A DNA stretch of 64,000 nucleotides, taken from NCBI GenBank assembly GCA_037893225.1, contig JAZGUH010000069.1:124001-188000 (forward strand), written 5' to 3'. Source of the DNA: Hippasteria phrygiana. Its lineage: Eukaryota > Echinodermata > Asteroidea > Valvatida > Goniasteridae. The notes beneath the pieces are model-generated. The model worked only from the letters and a program-made list of their open reading frames with translations. It was not told the origin of the DNA and did no database searches. Shown here piece by piece: positions 53,401 through 64,000 of the stretch (positions are counted from its first letter, which is position 1; each line of letters opens with the position of its first letter). Position numbers and translations under genes: made by a program.

Positions 53401-55700
53401 TTGCAACATGTAGCGCCAGATCTAAGCTATCCATACATGTCAAAATTACTGTATTTGGTTGATATTTCATGCAATTATGAATGAGTAAAGCAAGTCCATA
53501 CCCCAGGGAATTTGACAGGCATGGAGCAATACATAAAAGGTAATCTGCACACAGATGTTGGCCGGAAAGAAAATAAACATTGCGAGGTTTGACTTTTCTC
53601 CACAAGTGTTAACTCTAAGAAGCCGCCGATAATTGCAACATGTAGCGCCAGATCTAAGCTATCCATACATGTCAAAATTACTGAATTTGGTTGATATTTC
53701 ATGCAATTATGAATGAGTAAAGCAAGTCCATACCTCAGGGAATTTGACATGCATGGAGCAATAAATAGACGGTAACATGTACACAGATGTTGGCCGGAAA
53801 GAAAATAAACATTGCGAGGTTTGACTTTTCTCCACAAGTGTTAACTCTAAGAAGCCGCCGATAATTGCAACATGTAGCGCCAGATCTAAGCTATCCATAC
53901 ATGTCAAAATTACTGAATTTGGTTGATATTTCATGCAATTATGAATGAGTAAAGCAAGTCCATACCCCAGGGAATTTGACATGCATGGAGCAATAAATAG
54001 ACGGTAACATGTACACAGATGTTGGCCGGAAAGAAAATAAACATTGCGAGGTTTGAATTTTCTCCACAAGTGTTAACTCTAAGAAGCCGCCGAAAATTGC
54101 AACATGTAGCGCCAGATCTAAGCTATCCATACATGTCAAAATTACTGAATTTGGTTGATATTTCATGCAATTATGAATGAGTAAAGCAAGTCCATACCCC
54201 AGGGAATTTGACATGCATGGAGCAATAAATAGACGGTAACATGTACACAGATGTTGGCCGGAAAGAAAATAAACATTGCGAGGTTTGACTTTTCTCCACA
54301 AGTGTTAACTCTAAGAAGCCGCCGATAATTGCAACATGTAGCGCCAGATCTAAGCTATCCATACATGTCAAAATTACTGAATTTGGTTGATATTTCATGC
54401 AATTATGAATGAGTAAAGCAAGTCCATACCCCAGGGAATTTGACATGCATGGAGCAATAAATAGACGGTAACATGTACACAGATGTTGGCCGGAAAGAAA
54501 ATAAACATTGCGAGGTTTGACTTTTCTCCACAAGTGTTAACTCTAAGAAGCCGCCGATAATTGCAACATGTAGCGCCAGATCTAAGCTATCCATACATGT
54601 CAAAATTACTGAATTTGGTTGATATTTCATGCAATTATGAATGAGTAAAGCAAGTCCATACCCCAGGGAATTTGACATGCATGGAGCAATAAATAGACGG
54701 TAACATGTACACAGATGTTGGCCGGAAAGAAAATAAACATTGCGAGGTTTGACTTTTCTCCACAAGTGTTAACTCTAAGAAGCCGCCGATAATTGCAACA
54801 TGTAGCGCCAGATCTAAGCTATCCATACATGTCAAAATTACTGAATTTGGTTGATATTTCATGCAATTATGAATGAGTAAAGCAAGTCCATACCCCAGGG
54901 AATTTGACATGCATGGAGCAATAAATAGACGGTAACATGTACACATATGTTGGCCGGAAAGAAAATAAACATTGCGAGGTTTGACTTTTCTCCACAAGTG
55001 TTAACTCTAAGAAGCCGCCGATAATTGCAACATGTAGCGCCAGATCTAAGCTATCCATACATGTCAAAATTACTGAATTTGGTTGATATTTCATGCAATT
55101 ATGAATGAGTAAAGCAAGTCCATACCCCAGGGAATTTGACATGCATGGAGCGATAAATAGACGGTAACATGTACACAGATGTTGGCCGGAAAGAAAATAA
55201 ACATTGCGAGGTTTGAATTTTCTCCACAAGTTTTAACTCTAAGAAGCCGCCGATAATTGCAACATGTAGCGCCAGATCTAAGCTATCCATACATGTCAAA
55301 ATTACTGAATTTGGTTGATATTTCATGCAATTATGAATGAGTAAAGCAAGTCCATACCCCAGGGAATTTGACATGCATGGAGCAATAAATAGACGGTAAC
55401 ATGTACACAGATGTTGGCCGGAAAGAAAATAAACATTGCGAGGTTTGACTTGTCTCCACAAGTGTTAACTCTAAGAAGCCGCCGATAATTGCAACATGTA
55501 GCGCCAGATCTAAGCTATCCATACATGTCAAAATTACTGAATTTGGTTGATATTTCATGCAATTATGAATGAGTAAAGCAAGTCCATACCCCAGGGAATT
55601 TGACATGCATGGAGCAATAAATAGACGGTAACATGTACACAGATGTTGGCCGGAAAGAAAATAAACATTGCGAGGTTTGACTTTTCTCCACAAGTGTTAA
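50227..55700 (+). repeat. Nearly perfect 12-monomer tandem duplication (2 x 2784 bp)
   Basis: At least seven rare variants repeat at exactly 2784 bp (12 x 232): gatggtggccggga (50310/53094), acataaaagg (50748/53532), cctcaggg (50951/53735), a38 (51310/54094), acatatgttg (52162/54946), gagcgat (52368/55152) and t16 (52448/55232). Reading the two copies side by side, the only difference I noticed is a g at 55452 in the right copy. This is the clearest and probably the youngest higher-order repeat in the window. Confidence 0.88.
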
Positions 55701-58700
55701 CTCTAAGAAGCCGCCGATAATTGCAACATGTAGCGCCAGATCTAAGCTATCCATACATGTCAAAATTACTGAATTTGGTTGATATTTCATGCAATTATGA
55801 ATGAGTAAAGCAAGTCCATACCCCAGGGAATTTGACAGGCATGGAGCAATACATAAAAGGTAATCTGCACACAGATGTTGGCCGGAAAGAAAATAAACAT
55901 TGCGAGGTTTGACTTTTCTCCACAAGTGTTAACTCTAAGAAGCCGCCGATAATTGCAACATGTAGCGCCAGATCTAAGCTATCCATACATGTCAAAATTA
56001 CTGTATTTGGTTGATATTTCATGCAATTATGAATGAGTAAAGCAAGTCCATACCCCAGGGAATTTGACATGCATGGAGCAATAAATAGACGGTAACATGT
56101 ACACAGATGTTGGCCGGAAAGAAAATAAACATTGCGAGGTTTGACTTTTCTCCACAAGTGTTAACTCTAAGAAGCCGCCGATAATTGCAACATGTAGCGC
56201 CAGATCTAAGCTATCCATACATGTCAAAATTACTGAATTTTGTTGATATTTCATGCAATTATGAATGAGTAAAGCAAGTCCATACCCCAGGGAATTTGAC
56301 AGGCATGGAGCAATACATAAAAGGTAATCTGCACACAGATGTTGGCCGGAAAGAAAATAAACATTGCGAGGTTTGACTTTTCTCCACAAGTGTTAACTCT
56401 AAGAAGCCGCCGATAATTGCAACATGTAGCGCCAGATCTAAGCTATCCATACATGTCAAAATTACTGAATTTGGTTGATATTTCATGCAATTATGAATGA
56501 GTAAAGCAAGTCCATACCCCAGGGAATTTGACATGCATGGAGCAATAAATAGACGGTAACATGTACACAGATGTTGGCCGGAAAGAAAATACACATTGCG
56601 AGGTTTGACTTTTCTCCACAAGTGTTAACTCTAAGAAGCCGCCGATAATTGCAACATGTAGCGCCAGATCTAAGCTATCCATACATGTCAAAATTACTGA
56701 ATTCGGTTGATATTTCATGCAATTATGAATGAGTAAAGCAAGTCCATACCCCAGGGAATTTGACAGGCATGGAGCAATACATAAAAGGTAATCTGCACAC
56801 AGATGTTGGCCGGAAAGAAAATAAACATTGCGAGGTTTGACTTTTCTCCACAAGTGTTAACTCTAAGAAGCCGCCGATAATTGCAACATGTAGCGCCAGA
56901 TCTAAGCTATCCATACATGTCAAAATTACTGAATTTGGTTGATATTTCATGCAATTATGAATGAGTAAAGCAAGTCCATACCTCAGGGAATTTGACATGC
57001 ATGGAGCAATAAATAGACGGTAACATGTACACAGATGTTGGCCGGAAAGAAAATAAACATTGCGAGGTTTGACTTTTCTCCACAAGTGTTAACTCTAAGA
57101 AGCCGCCGATAATTGCAACATGTAGCGCCAGATCTAAGCTATCCATACATGTCAAAATTACTGAATTTGGTTGATATTTCATGCAATTATGAATGAGTAA
57201 AGCAAGTCCATACCCCAGGGAATTTGACATGCATGGAGCAATAAATAGACGGTAACATGTACACAGATGTTGGCCGGAAAGAAAATAAACATTGCGAGGT
57301 TTGAATTTTCTCCACAAGTGTTAACTCTAAGAAGCCGCCGAAAATTGCAACATGTAGCGCCAGATCTAAGCTATCCATACATGTCAAAATTACTGAATTT
57401 GGTTGATATTTCATGCAATTATGAATGAGTAAAGCAAGTCCATACCCCAGGGAATTTGACATGCATGGAGCAATAAATAGACGGTAACATGTACACAGAT
57501 GTTGGCCGGAAAGAAAATAAACATTGCGAGGTTTGACTTTTCTCCACAAGTGTTAACTCTAAGAAGCCGCCGATAATTGCAACATGTAGCGCCAGATCTA
57601 AGCTATCCATACATGTCAAAATTACTGAATTTTGTTGATATTTCATGCAATTATGAATGAGTAAAGCAAGTCCATACCCCAGGGAATTTGACAGGCATGG
57701 AGCAATACATAAAAGGTAATCTGCACACAGATGTTGGCCGGAAAGAAAATAAACATTGCGAGGTTTGACTTTTCTCCACAAGTGTTAACTCTAAGAAGCC
57801 GCCGATAATTGCAACATGTAGCGCCAGATCTAAGCTATCCATACATGTCAAAATTACTGAATTTGGTTGATATTTCATGCAATTATGAATGAGTAAAGCA
57901 AGTCCATACCCCAGGGAATTTGACATGCATGGAGCAATAAATAGACGGTAACATGTACACAGATGTTGGCCGGAAAGAAAATAAACATTGCGAGGTTTGA
58001 ATTTTCTCCACAAGTGTTAACTCTAAGAAGCCGCCGAAAATTGCAACATGTAGCGCCAGATCTAAGCTATCCATACATGTCAAAATTACTGAATTTGGTT
58101 GATATTTCATGCAATTATGAATGAGTAAAGCAAGTCCATACCCCAGGGAATTTGACATGCATGGAGCAATAAATAGACGGTAACATGTACACAGATGTTG
58201 GCCGGAAAGAAAATAAACATTGCGAGGTTTGACTTTTCTCCACAAGTGTTAACTCTAAGAAGCCGCCGATAATTGCAACATGTAGCGCCAGATCTAAGCT
58301 ATCCATACATGTCAAAATTACTGAATTTGGTTGATATTTCATGCAATTATGAATGAGTAAAGCAAGTCCATACCCCAGGGAATTTGACATGCATGGAGCA
58401 ATAAATAGACGGTAACATGTACACAGATGTTGGCCGGAAAGAAAATAAACATTGCGAGGTTTGAATTTTCTCCACAAGTGTTAACTCTAAGAAGCCGCCG
58501 AAAATTGCAACATGTAGCGCCAGATCTAAGCTATCCATACATGTCAAAATTACTGAATTTGGTTGATATTTCATGCAATTATGAATGAGTAAAGCAAGTC
58601 CATACCCCAGGGAATTTGACATGCATGGAGCAATAAATAGACGGTAACATGTACACAGATGTTGGCCGGAAAGAAAATAAACATTGCGAGGTTTGACTTT

Positions 58701-60202
58701 TCTCCACAAGTGTTAACTCTAAGAAGCCGCCGATAATTGCAACATGTAGCGCCAGATCTAAGCTATCCATACATGTCAAAATTACTGAATTTTGTTGATA
58801 TTTCATGCAATTATGAATGAGTAAAGCAAGTCCATACCCCAGGGAATTTGACAGGCATGGAGCAATACATAAAAGGTAATCTGCACACAGATGTTGGCCG
58901 GAAAGAAAATAAACATTGCGAGGTTTGACTTTTCTCCACAAGTGTTAACTCTAAGAAGCCGCCGATAATTGCAACATGTAGCGCCAGATCTAAGCTATCC
59001 ATACATGTCAAAATTACTGAATTTGGTTGATATTTCATGCAATTATGAATGAGTAAAGCAAGTCCATACCCCAGGGAATTTGACATGCATGGAGCAATAA
59101 ATAGACGGTAACATGTACACAGATGTTGGCCGGAAAGAAAATAAACATTGCGAGGTTTGAATTTTCTCCACAAGTGTTAACTCTAAGAAGCTGCCGAAAA
59201 TTGCAACATGTAGCGCCAGATCTAAGCTATCCATACATGTCAAAATTACTGAATTTGGTTGATATTTCATGCAATTATGAATGAGTAAAGCAAGTCCATA
59301 CCCCAGGGAATTTGACATGCATGGAGCAATAAATAGACGGTAACATGTACACAGATGTTGGCCGGAAAGAAAATAAACATTGCGAGGTTTGACTTTTCTC
59401 CACAAGTGTTAACTCTAAGAAGCCGCCGATAATTGCAACATGTAGCGCCAGATCTAAGCTATCCATACATGTCAAAATTACTGAATTCGGTTGATATTTC
59501 ATGCAATTATGAATGAGTAAAGCAAGTCCATACCCCAGGGAATTTGACAGGCATGGAGCAATACATAAAAGGTAATCTGCACACAGATGTTGGCCGGAAA
59601 GAAAATAAACATTGCGAGGTTTGACTTTTCTCCACAAGTGTTAACTCTAAGAAGCCGCCGATAATTGCAACATGTAGCGCCAGATCTAAGCTATCCATAC
59701 ATGTCAAAATTACTGAATTTGGTTGATATTTCATGCAATTATGAATGAGTAAAGCAAGTCCATACCCCAGGGAATTTGACAGGCATGGAGCAATACATAA
59801 AAGGTAATCTGCACACAGATGTTGGCCGGAAAGAAAATAAACATTGCGAGGTTTGACTTTTCTCCACAAGTGTTAACTCTAAGAAGCCGCCGATAATTGC
59901 AACATGTAGCGCCAGATCTAAGCTATCCATACATGTCAAAATTACTGAATTTGGTTGATATTTCATGCAATTATGAATGAGTAAAGCAAGTCCATACCCC
60001 AGGGAATTTGACATGCATGGAGCAATAAATAGACGGTAACATGTACACAGATGTTGGCCGGAAAGAAAATAAACATTGCGAGGTTTGACTTTTCTCCACA
60101 AGTGTTAACTCTAAGAAGCCGCCGATAATTGCAACATGTAGCGCCAGATCTAAGCTATCCATACATGTCAAAATTACTGAATTTGGTTGATATTTCATGC
60201 AA
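55563..60202 (+). repeat. Reshuffled short-period zone (2-, 3-, 4-, 5- and 6-monomer spacing)
   Basis: The acataaaagg monomer recurs at 55852, 56316, 56780, 57708, 58868, 59564 and 59796 (steps of 2, 2, 4, 5, 3 and 1). The a38 monomer recurs at 57342, 58038, 58502 and 59198. The tttgttgat change occurs at 56241, 57633 and 58793. The gaattcgg change occurs at 56704 and 59488, 12 monomers apart. The cctcaggg, gagcaat and a38 run at 56983-57342 copies the 12-monomer unit at an offset of 14. Private changes are c at 56592 and t at 59192. Confidence 0.7.
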
Positions 60203-63200
60203 TTATGAATGAGTAAAGCAAGTCCATACCCCAGGGAATTTGACATGCATGGAGCAATAAATAGACGGTAACATGTACACAGATGTTGGCCGGAAAGAAA
60301 ATAAACATTGCGAGGTTTGAATTTTCTCCACAAGTGTTAACTCTAAGAAGCCGCCGAAAATTGCAACATGTAGCGCCAGATCTAAGCTATCCATACATGT
60401 CAAAATTACTGAATTTGGTTGATATTTCATGCAATTATGAATGAGTAAAGCAAGTCCATACCCCAGGGAATTTGACATGCATGGAGCAATAAATAGACGG
60501 TAACATGTACACAGATGTTGGCCGGAAAGAAAATAAACATTGCGAGGTTTGACTTTTCTCCACAAGTGTTAACTCTAAGAAGCCGCCGATAATTGCAACA
60601 TGTAGCGCCAGATCTAAGCTATCCATACATGTCAAAATTACTGAATTTGGTTGATATTTCATGCAATTATGAATGAGTAAAGCAAGTCCATACCCCAGGG
60701 AATTTGACATGCATGGAGCAATAAATAGACGGTAACATGTACACAGATGTTGGCCGGAAAGAAAATAAACATTGCGAGGTTTGACTTTTCTCCACAAGTG
60801 TTAACTCTAAGAAGCCGCCGATAATTGCAACATGTAGCGCCAGATCTAAGCTATCCATACATGTCAAAATTACTGAATTTGGTTGATATTTCATGCAATT
60901 ATGAATGAGTAAAGCAAGTCCATACCCCAGGGAATTTGACAGGCATGGAGCAATAAATAGACGGTAACATGTACACAGATGTTGGCCGGAAAGAAAATAA
61001 ACATTGCGAGGTTTGACTTTTCTCCACAAGTGTTAACTCTAAGAAGCCGCCGATAATTGCAACATGTAGCGCCAGATCTAAGCTATCCATACATGTCAAA
61101 ATTACTGAATTTGGTTGATATTTCATGCAATTATGAATGAGTAAAGCAAGTCCATACCCCAGGGAATTTGACATGCATGGAGCAATAAATAGACGGTAAC
61201 ATGTACACAGATGTTGGCCGGAAAGAAAATAAACATTGCGAGGTTTGACTTTTCTCCACAAGTGTTAACTCTAAGAAGCCGCCGATAATTGCAACATGTA
61301 GCGCCAGATCTAAGCTATCCATACATGTCAAAATTACTGAATTTGGTTGATATTTCATGCAATTATGAATGAGTAAAGCAAGTCCATACCCCAGGGAATT
61401 TGACATGCATGGAGCAATAAATAGACGGTAACATGTACACAGATGTTGGCCGGAAAGAAAATAAACATTGCGAGGTTTGACTTTTCTCCACAAGTGTTAA
61501 CTCTAAGAAGCCGCCGATAATTGCAACATGTAGCGCCAGATCTAAGCTATCCATACATGTCAAAATTACTGAATTTGGTTGATATTTCATGCAATTATGA
61601 ATGAGTAAAGCAAGTCCATACCCCAGGGAATTTGACATGCATGGAGCAATAAATAGACGGTAACATGTACACATATGTTGGCCGGAAAGAAAATAAACAT
61701 TGCGAGGTTTGACTTTTCTCCACAAGTGTTAACTCTAAGAAGCCGCCGATAATTGCAACATGTAGCGCCAGATCTAAGCTATCCATACATGTCAAAATTA
61801 CTGAATTTGGTTGATATTTCATGCAATTATGAATGAGTAAAGCAAGTCCATACCCCAGGGAATTTGACATGCATGGAGCGATAAATAGACGGTAACATGT
61901 ACACAGATGTTGGCCGGAAAGAAAATAAACATTGCGAGGTTTGAATTTTCTCCACAAGTTTTAACTCTAAGAAGCCGCCGATAATTGCAACATGTAGCGC
62001 CAGATCTAAGCTATCCATACATGTCAAAATTACTGAATTTGGTTGATATTTCATGCAATTATGAATGAGTAAAGCAAGTCCATACCCCAGGGAATTTGAC
62101 ATGCATGGAGCAATAAATAGACGGTAACATGTACACAGATGTTGGCCGGAAAGAAAATAAACATTGCGAGGTTTGACTTTTCTCCACAAGTGTTAACTCT
62201 AAGAAGCCGCCGATAATTGCAACATGTAGCGCCAGATCTAAGCTATCCATACATGTCAAAATTACTGAATTTGGTTGATATTTCATGCAATTATGAATGA
62301 GTAAAGCAAGTCCATACCCCAGGGAATTTGACATGCATGGAGCAATAAATAGACGGTAACATGTACACAGATGTTGGCCGGAAAGAAAATAAACATTGCG
62401 AGGTTTGACTTTTCTCCACAAGTGTTAACTCTAAGAAGCCGCCGATAATTGCAACATGTAGCGCCAGATCTAAGCTATCCATACATGTCAAAATTACTGA
62501 ATTTGGTTGATATTTCATGCAATTATGAATGAGTAAAGCAAGTCCATACCCCAGGGAATTTGACAGGCATGGAGCAATACATAAAAGGTAACATGTACAC
62601 AGATGTTGGCCGGAAAGAAAATAAACATTGCGAGGTTTGAATTTTCTCCACAAGTGTTAACTCTAAGAAGCCGCCGAAAATTGCAACATGTAGCGCCAGA
62701 TCTAAGCTATCCATACATGTCAAAATTACTGAATTTGGTTGATATTTCATGCAATTATGAATGAGTAAAGCAAGTCCATACCCCAGGGAATTTGACATGC
62801 ATGGAGCAATAAATAGACGGTAACATGTACACAGATGTTGGCCGGAAAGAAAATAAACATTGCGAGGTTTGACTTTTCTCCACAAGTGTTAACTCTAAGA
62901 AGCCGCCGATAATTGCAACATGTAGCGCCAGATCTAAGCTATCCATACATGTCAAAATTACTGAATTTGGTTGATATTTCATGCAATTATGAATGAGTAA
63001 AGCAAGTCCATACCCCAGGGAATTTGACATGCATGGAGCAATAAATAGACGGTAACATGTACACAGATGTTGGCCGGAAAGAAAATAAACATTGCGAGGT
63101 TTGACTTTTCTCCACAAGTGTTAACTCTAAGAAGCCGCCGATAATTGCAACATGTAGCGCCAGATCTAAGCTATCCATACATGTCAAAATTACTGAATTT

Positions 63201-64000
63201 GGTTGATATTTCATGCAATTATGAATGAGTAAAGCAAGTCCATACCCCAGGGAATTTGACAGGCATGGAGCAATAAATAGACGGTAACATGTACACAGAT
63301 GTTGGCCGGAAAGAAAATAAACATTGCGAGGTTTGACTTTTCTCCACAAGTGTTAACTCTAAGAAGCCGCCGATAATTGCAACATGTAGCGCCAGATCTA
63401 AGCTATCCATACATGTCAAAATTACTGAATTTGGTTGATATTTCATGCAATTATGAATGAGTAAAGCAAGTCCATACCCCAGGGAATTTGACATGCATGG
63501 AGCAATAAATAGACGGTAACATGTACACAGATGTTGGCCGGAAAGAAAATAAACATTGCGAGGTTTGACTTTTCTCCACAAGTGTTAACTCTAAGAAGCC
63601 GCCGATAATTGCAACATGTAGCGCCAGATCTAAGCTATCCATACATGTCAAAATTACTGAATTTGGTTGATATTTCATGCAATTATGAATGAGTAAAGCA
63701 AGTCCATACCCCAGGGAATTTGACATGCATGGAGCAATAAATAGACGGTAACATGTACACATATGTTGGCCGGAAAGAAAATAAACATTGCGAGGTTTGA
63801 CTTTTCTCCACAAGTGTTAACTCTAAGAAGCCGCCGATAATTGCAACATGTAGCGCCAGATCTAAGCTATCCATACATGTCAAAATTACTGAATTTGGTT
63901 GATATTTCATGCAATTATGAATGAGTAAAGCAAGTCCATACCCCAGGGAATTTGACATGCATGGAGCGATAAATAGACGGTAACATGTACACAGATGTTG
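60203..64000 (+). repeat. 9-10-monomer duplication running off the right edge
   Basis: a38 at 60358 and 62678 are 10 monomers apart. acatatgttg at 61674 and 63762 and gagcgat at 61880 and 63968 are 9 apart, so the right copy is one monomer shorter between these markers. The acatatgttg, gagcgat and t16 series (61674, 61880, 61960) is also exactly 6728 bp (29 monomers) from the series at 54946-55232. The monomer near 62580 is a hybrid: acataaaagg joined to aacatgtac. Confidence 0.74.
63801..64000 (+). repeat. Partial last monomer, cut by the window edge
   Basis: The first 200 bases of a type B monomer are present, with the gagcgat change at 63968. The array clearly continues beyond the window. 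Confidence 0.98.

Larger units (their letters stand above)
1..64000 (+). repeat. 232-bp satellite DNA array, 275 complete head-to-tail monomers plus one partial
   Basis: The same 232-bp unit repeats from the first to the last base, always in one orientation. Starts of the cttttctcc/attttctcc motif fall at 1, 233, 465 and so on to 63801. The register shifts by -1 near 13424, +1 near 30769, -1 near 33080 and +1 near 37834, for a net shift of zero. Any two monomers differ at no more than about 10 positions. No unique sequence, transposon or inversion interrupts the array, and both ends lie outside the window. Satellites like this usually sit in eukaryotic centromeric, pericentromeric or subtelomeric heterochromatin; that location is inference here. 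I do not recognise the monomer family. Each monomer normally carries a BglII site (positions 58-63) and an HpaI site (16-21), so either enzyme should give a 232-bp ladder. Confidence 0.99.

Noticed and set aside
115..63958. Minus-strand open frames of 120 codons in almost every monomer, overlapping one another
   Set aside because: They are a by-product of the repeat. Each 363-bp frame is longer than the 232-bp unit and overlaps the next by 131 bp in another frame, since 232 is not a multiple of 3. They open with TTG, which is not a usual eukaryotic start. Most variants change the amino acid, often in two overlapping frames at once. No ordered domain or signal is seen. A gene finder could wrongly list over 270 genes here.
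1..64000. CRISPR array
   Set aside because: There are no short conserved repeats separated by unique spacers. The whole 232-bp unit is conserved, and no cas-like genes are present.
1..64000. Transposon origin or embedded mobile element
   Set aside because: No terminal repeats, target-site duplications, reverse transcriptase, transposase or Helitron-like coding sequence were seen, and no break in the repeat register larger than one base.
1..64000. Ribosomal DNA spacer or telomeric repeat array
   Set aside because: No rRNA gene interrupts the 64 kb and no short telomere-type motif is tandemly repeated.

Overview
The whole window is one uninterrupted satellite DNA array. A single 232-bp monomer repeats head to tail, always in the same orientation. 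There are 275 complete copies from base 1 to 63800 and a 200-bp partial copy at the right edge. There is no unique flank, transposon, inversion or gap. I see no credible protein gene, tRNA, rRNA, CRISPR array or bacterial signal. Tandem arrays of this size and monomer length are typical of eukaryotic heterochromatin (centromeric, pericentromeric, subtelomeric or knob-like). I do not recognise the family and cannot name the organism or locus. The reference monomer is about 39% GC.

Monomers are very alike, roughly 95-100% identical by eye. Most differences fall at a few recurring sites. Taking the c of the cttttctcc motif as monomer position 1, these sites are 1 (c/a), 38 (t/a), 73 (a/g), 92 (a/t), 158 (g/t), 172 (a/c), 176+178 (aa or g..c), 184-185 (tc/ca) and 188 (c/t). 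Sites 158-188 form two main cassettes: type A (aggc ... ataaaagg ... atctgcac) and type B (atgc ... atagacgg ... acatgtac). Recombinants between them also occur. Only four single-base indels were found (near 13424, 30769, 33080 and 37834), and they cancel, so the register at the right end equals that at the left.

Rare linked variants show that the array is a patchwork of multi-monomer duplications, not a random mix. (1) 1-11 kb: a marker block at the left edge, then 8-monomer (1856-bp) tandem duplications from about 3.6 to 10.4 kb. (2) 11-23 kb: three more copies of the marker block at offsets of 12 and 29 monomers, and a 5-6-monomer periodic zone at 16-20 kb. (3) 23-39.6 kb: irregular 4-, 6-, 9- and 10-monomer spacing, a 9-monomer tandem duplication (33.5-37.5 kb), a 30-monomer-offset duplication (30.5-33 against 37.5-40 kb), and a degraded spot at 33.06-33.43 kb. 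(4) 39.6-49.6 kb: a 21-monomer-offset duplication with a 5-monomer tandem duplication nested in it, then a 6-monomer duplication. (5) 49.5-64 kb: a different, mostly type B domain with a nearly perfect 12-monomer (2784-bp) tandem duplication, then short-period reshuffling, then a 9-10-monomer duplication that runs off the window.

Nothing here works as a gene system. The interest lies in how the array evolves: cryptic higher-order structure, recurring duplication sizes, very short conversion tracts and a sharp change of local variant set around 44-56 kb. Block boundaries are approximate because I placed them by eye from shared variants.
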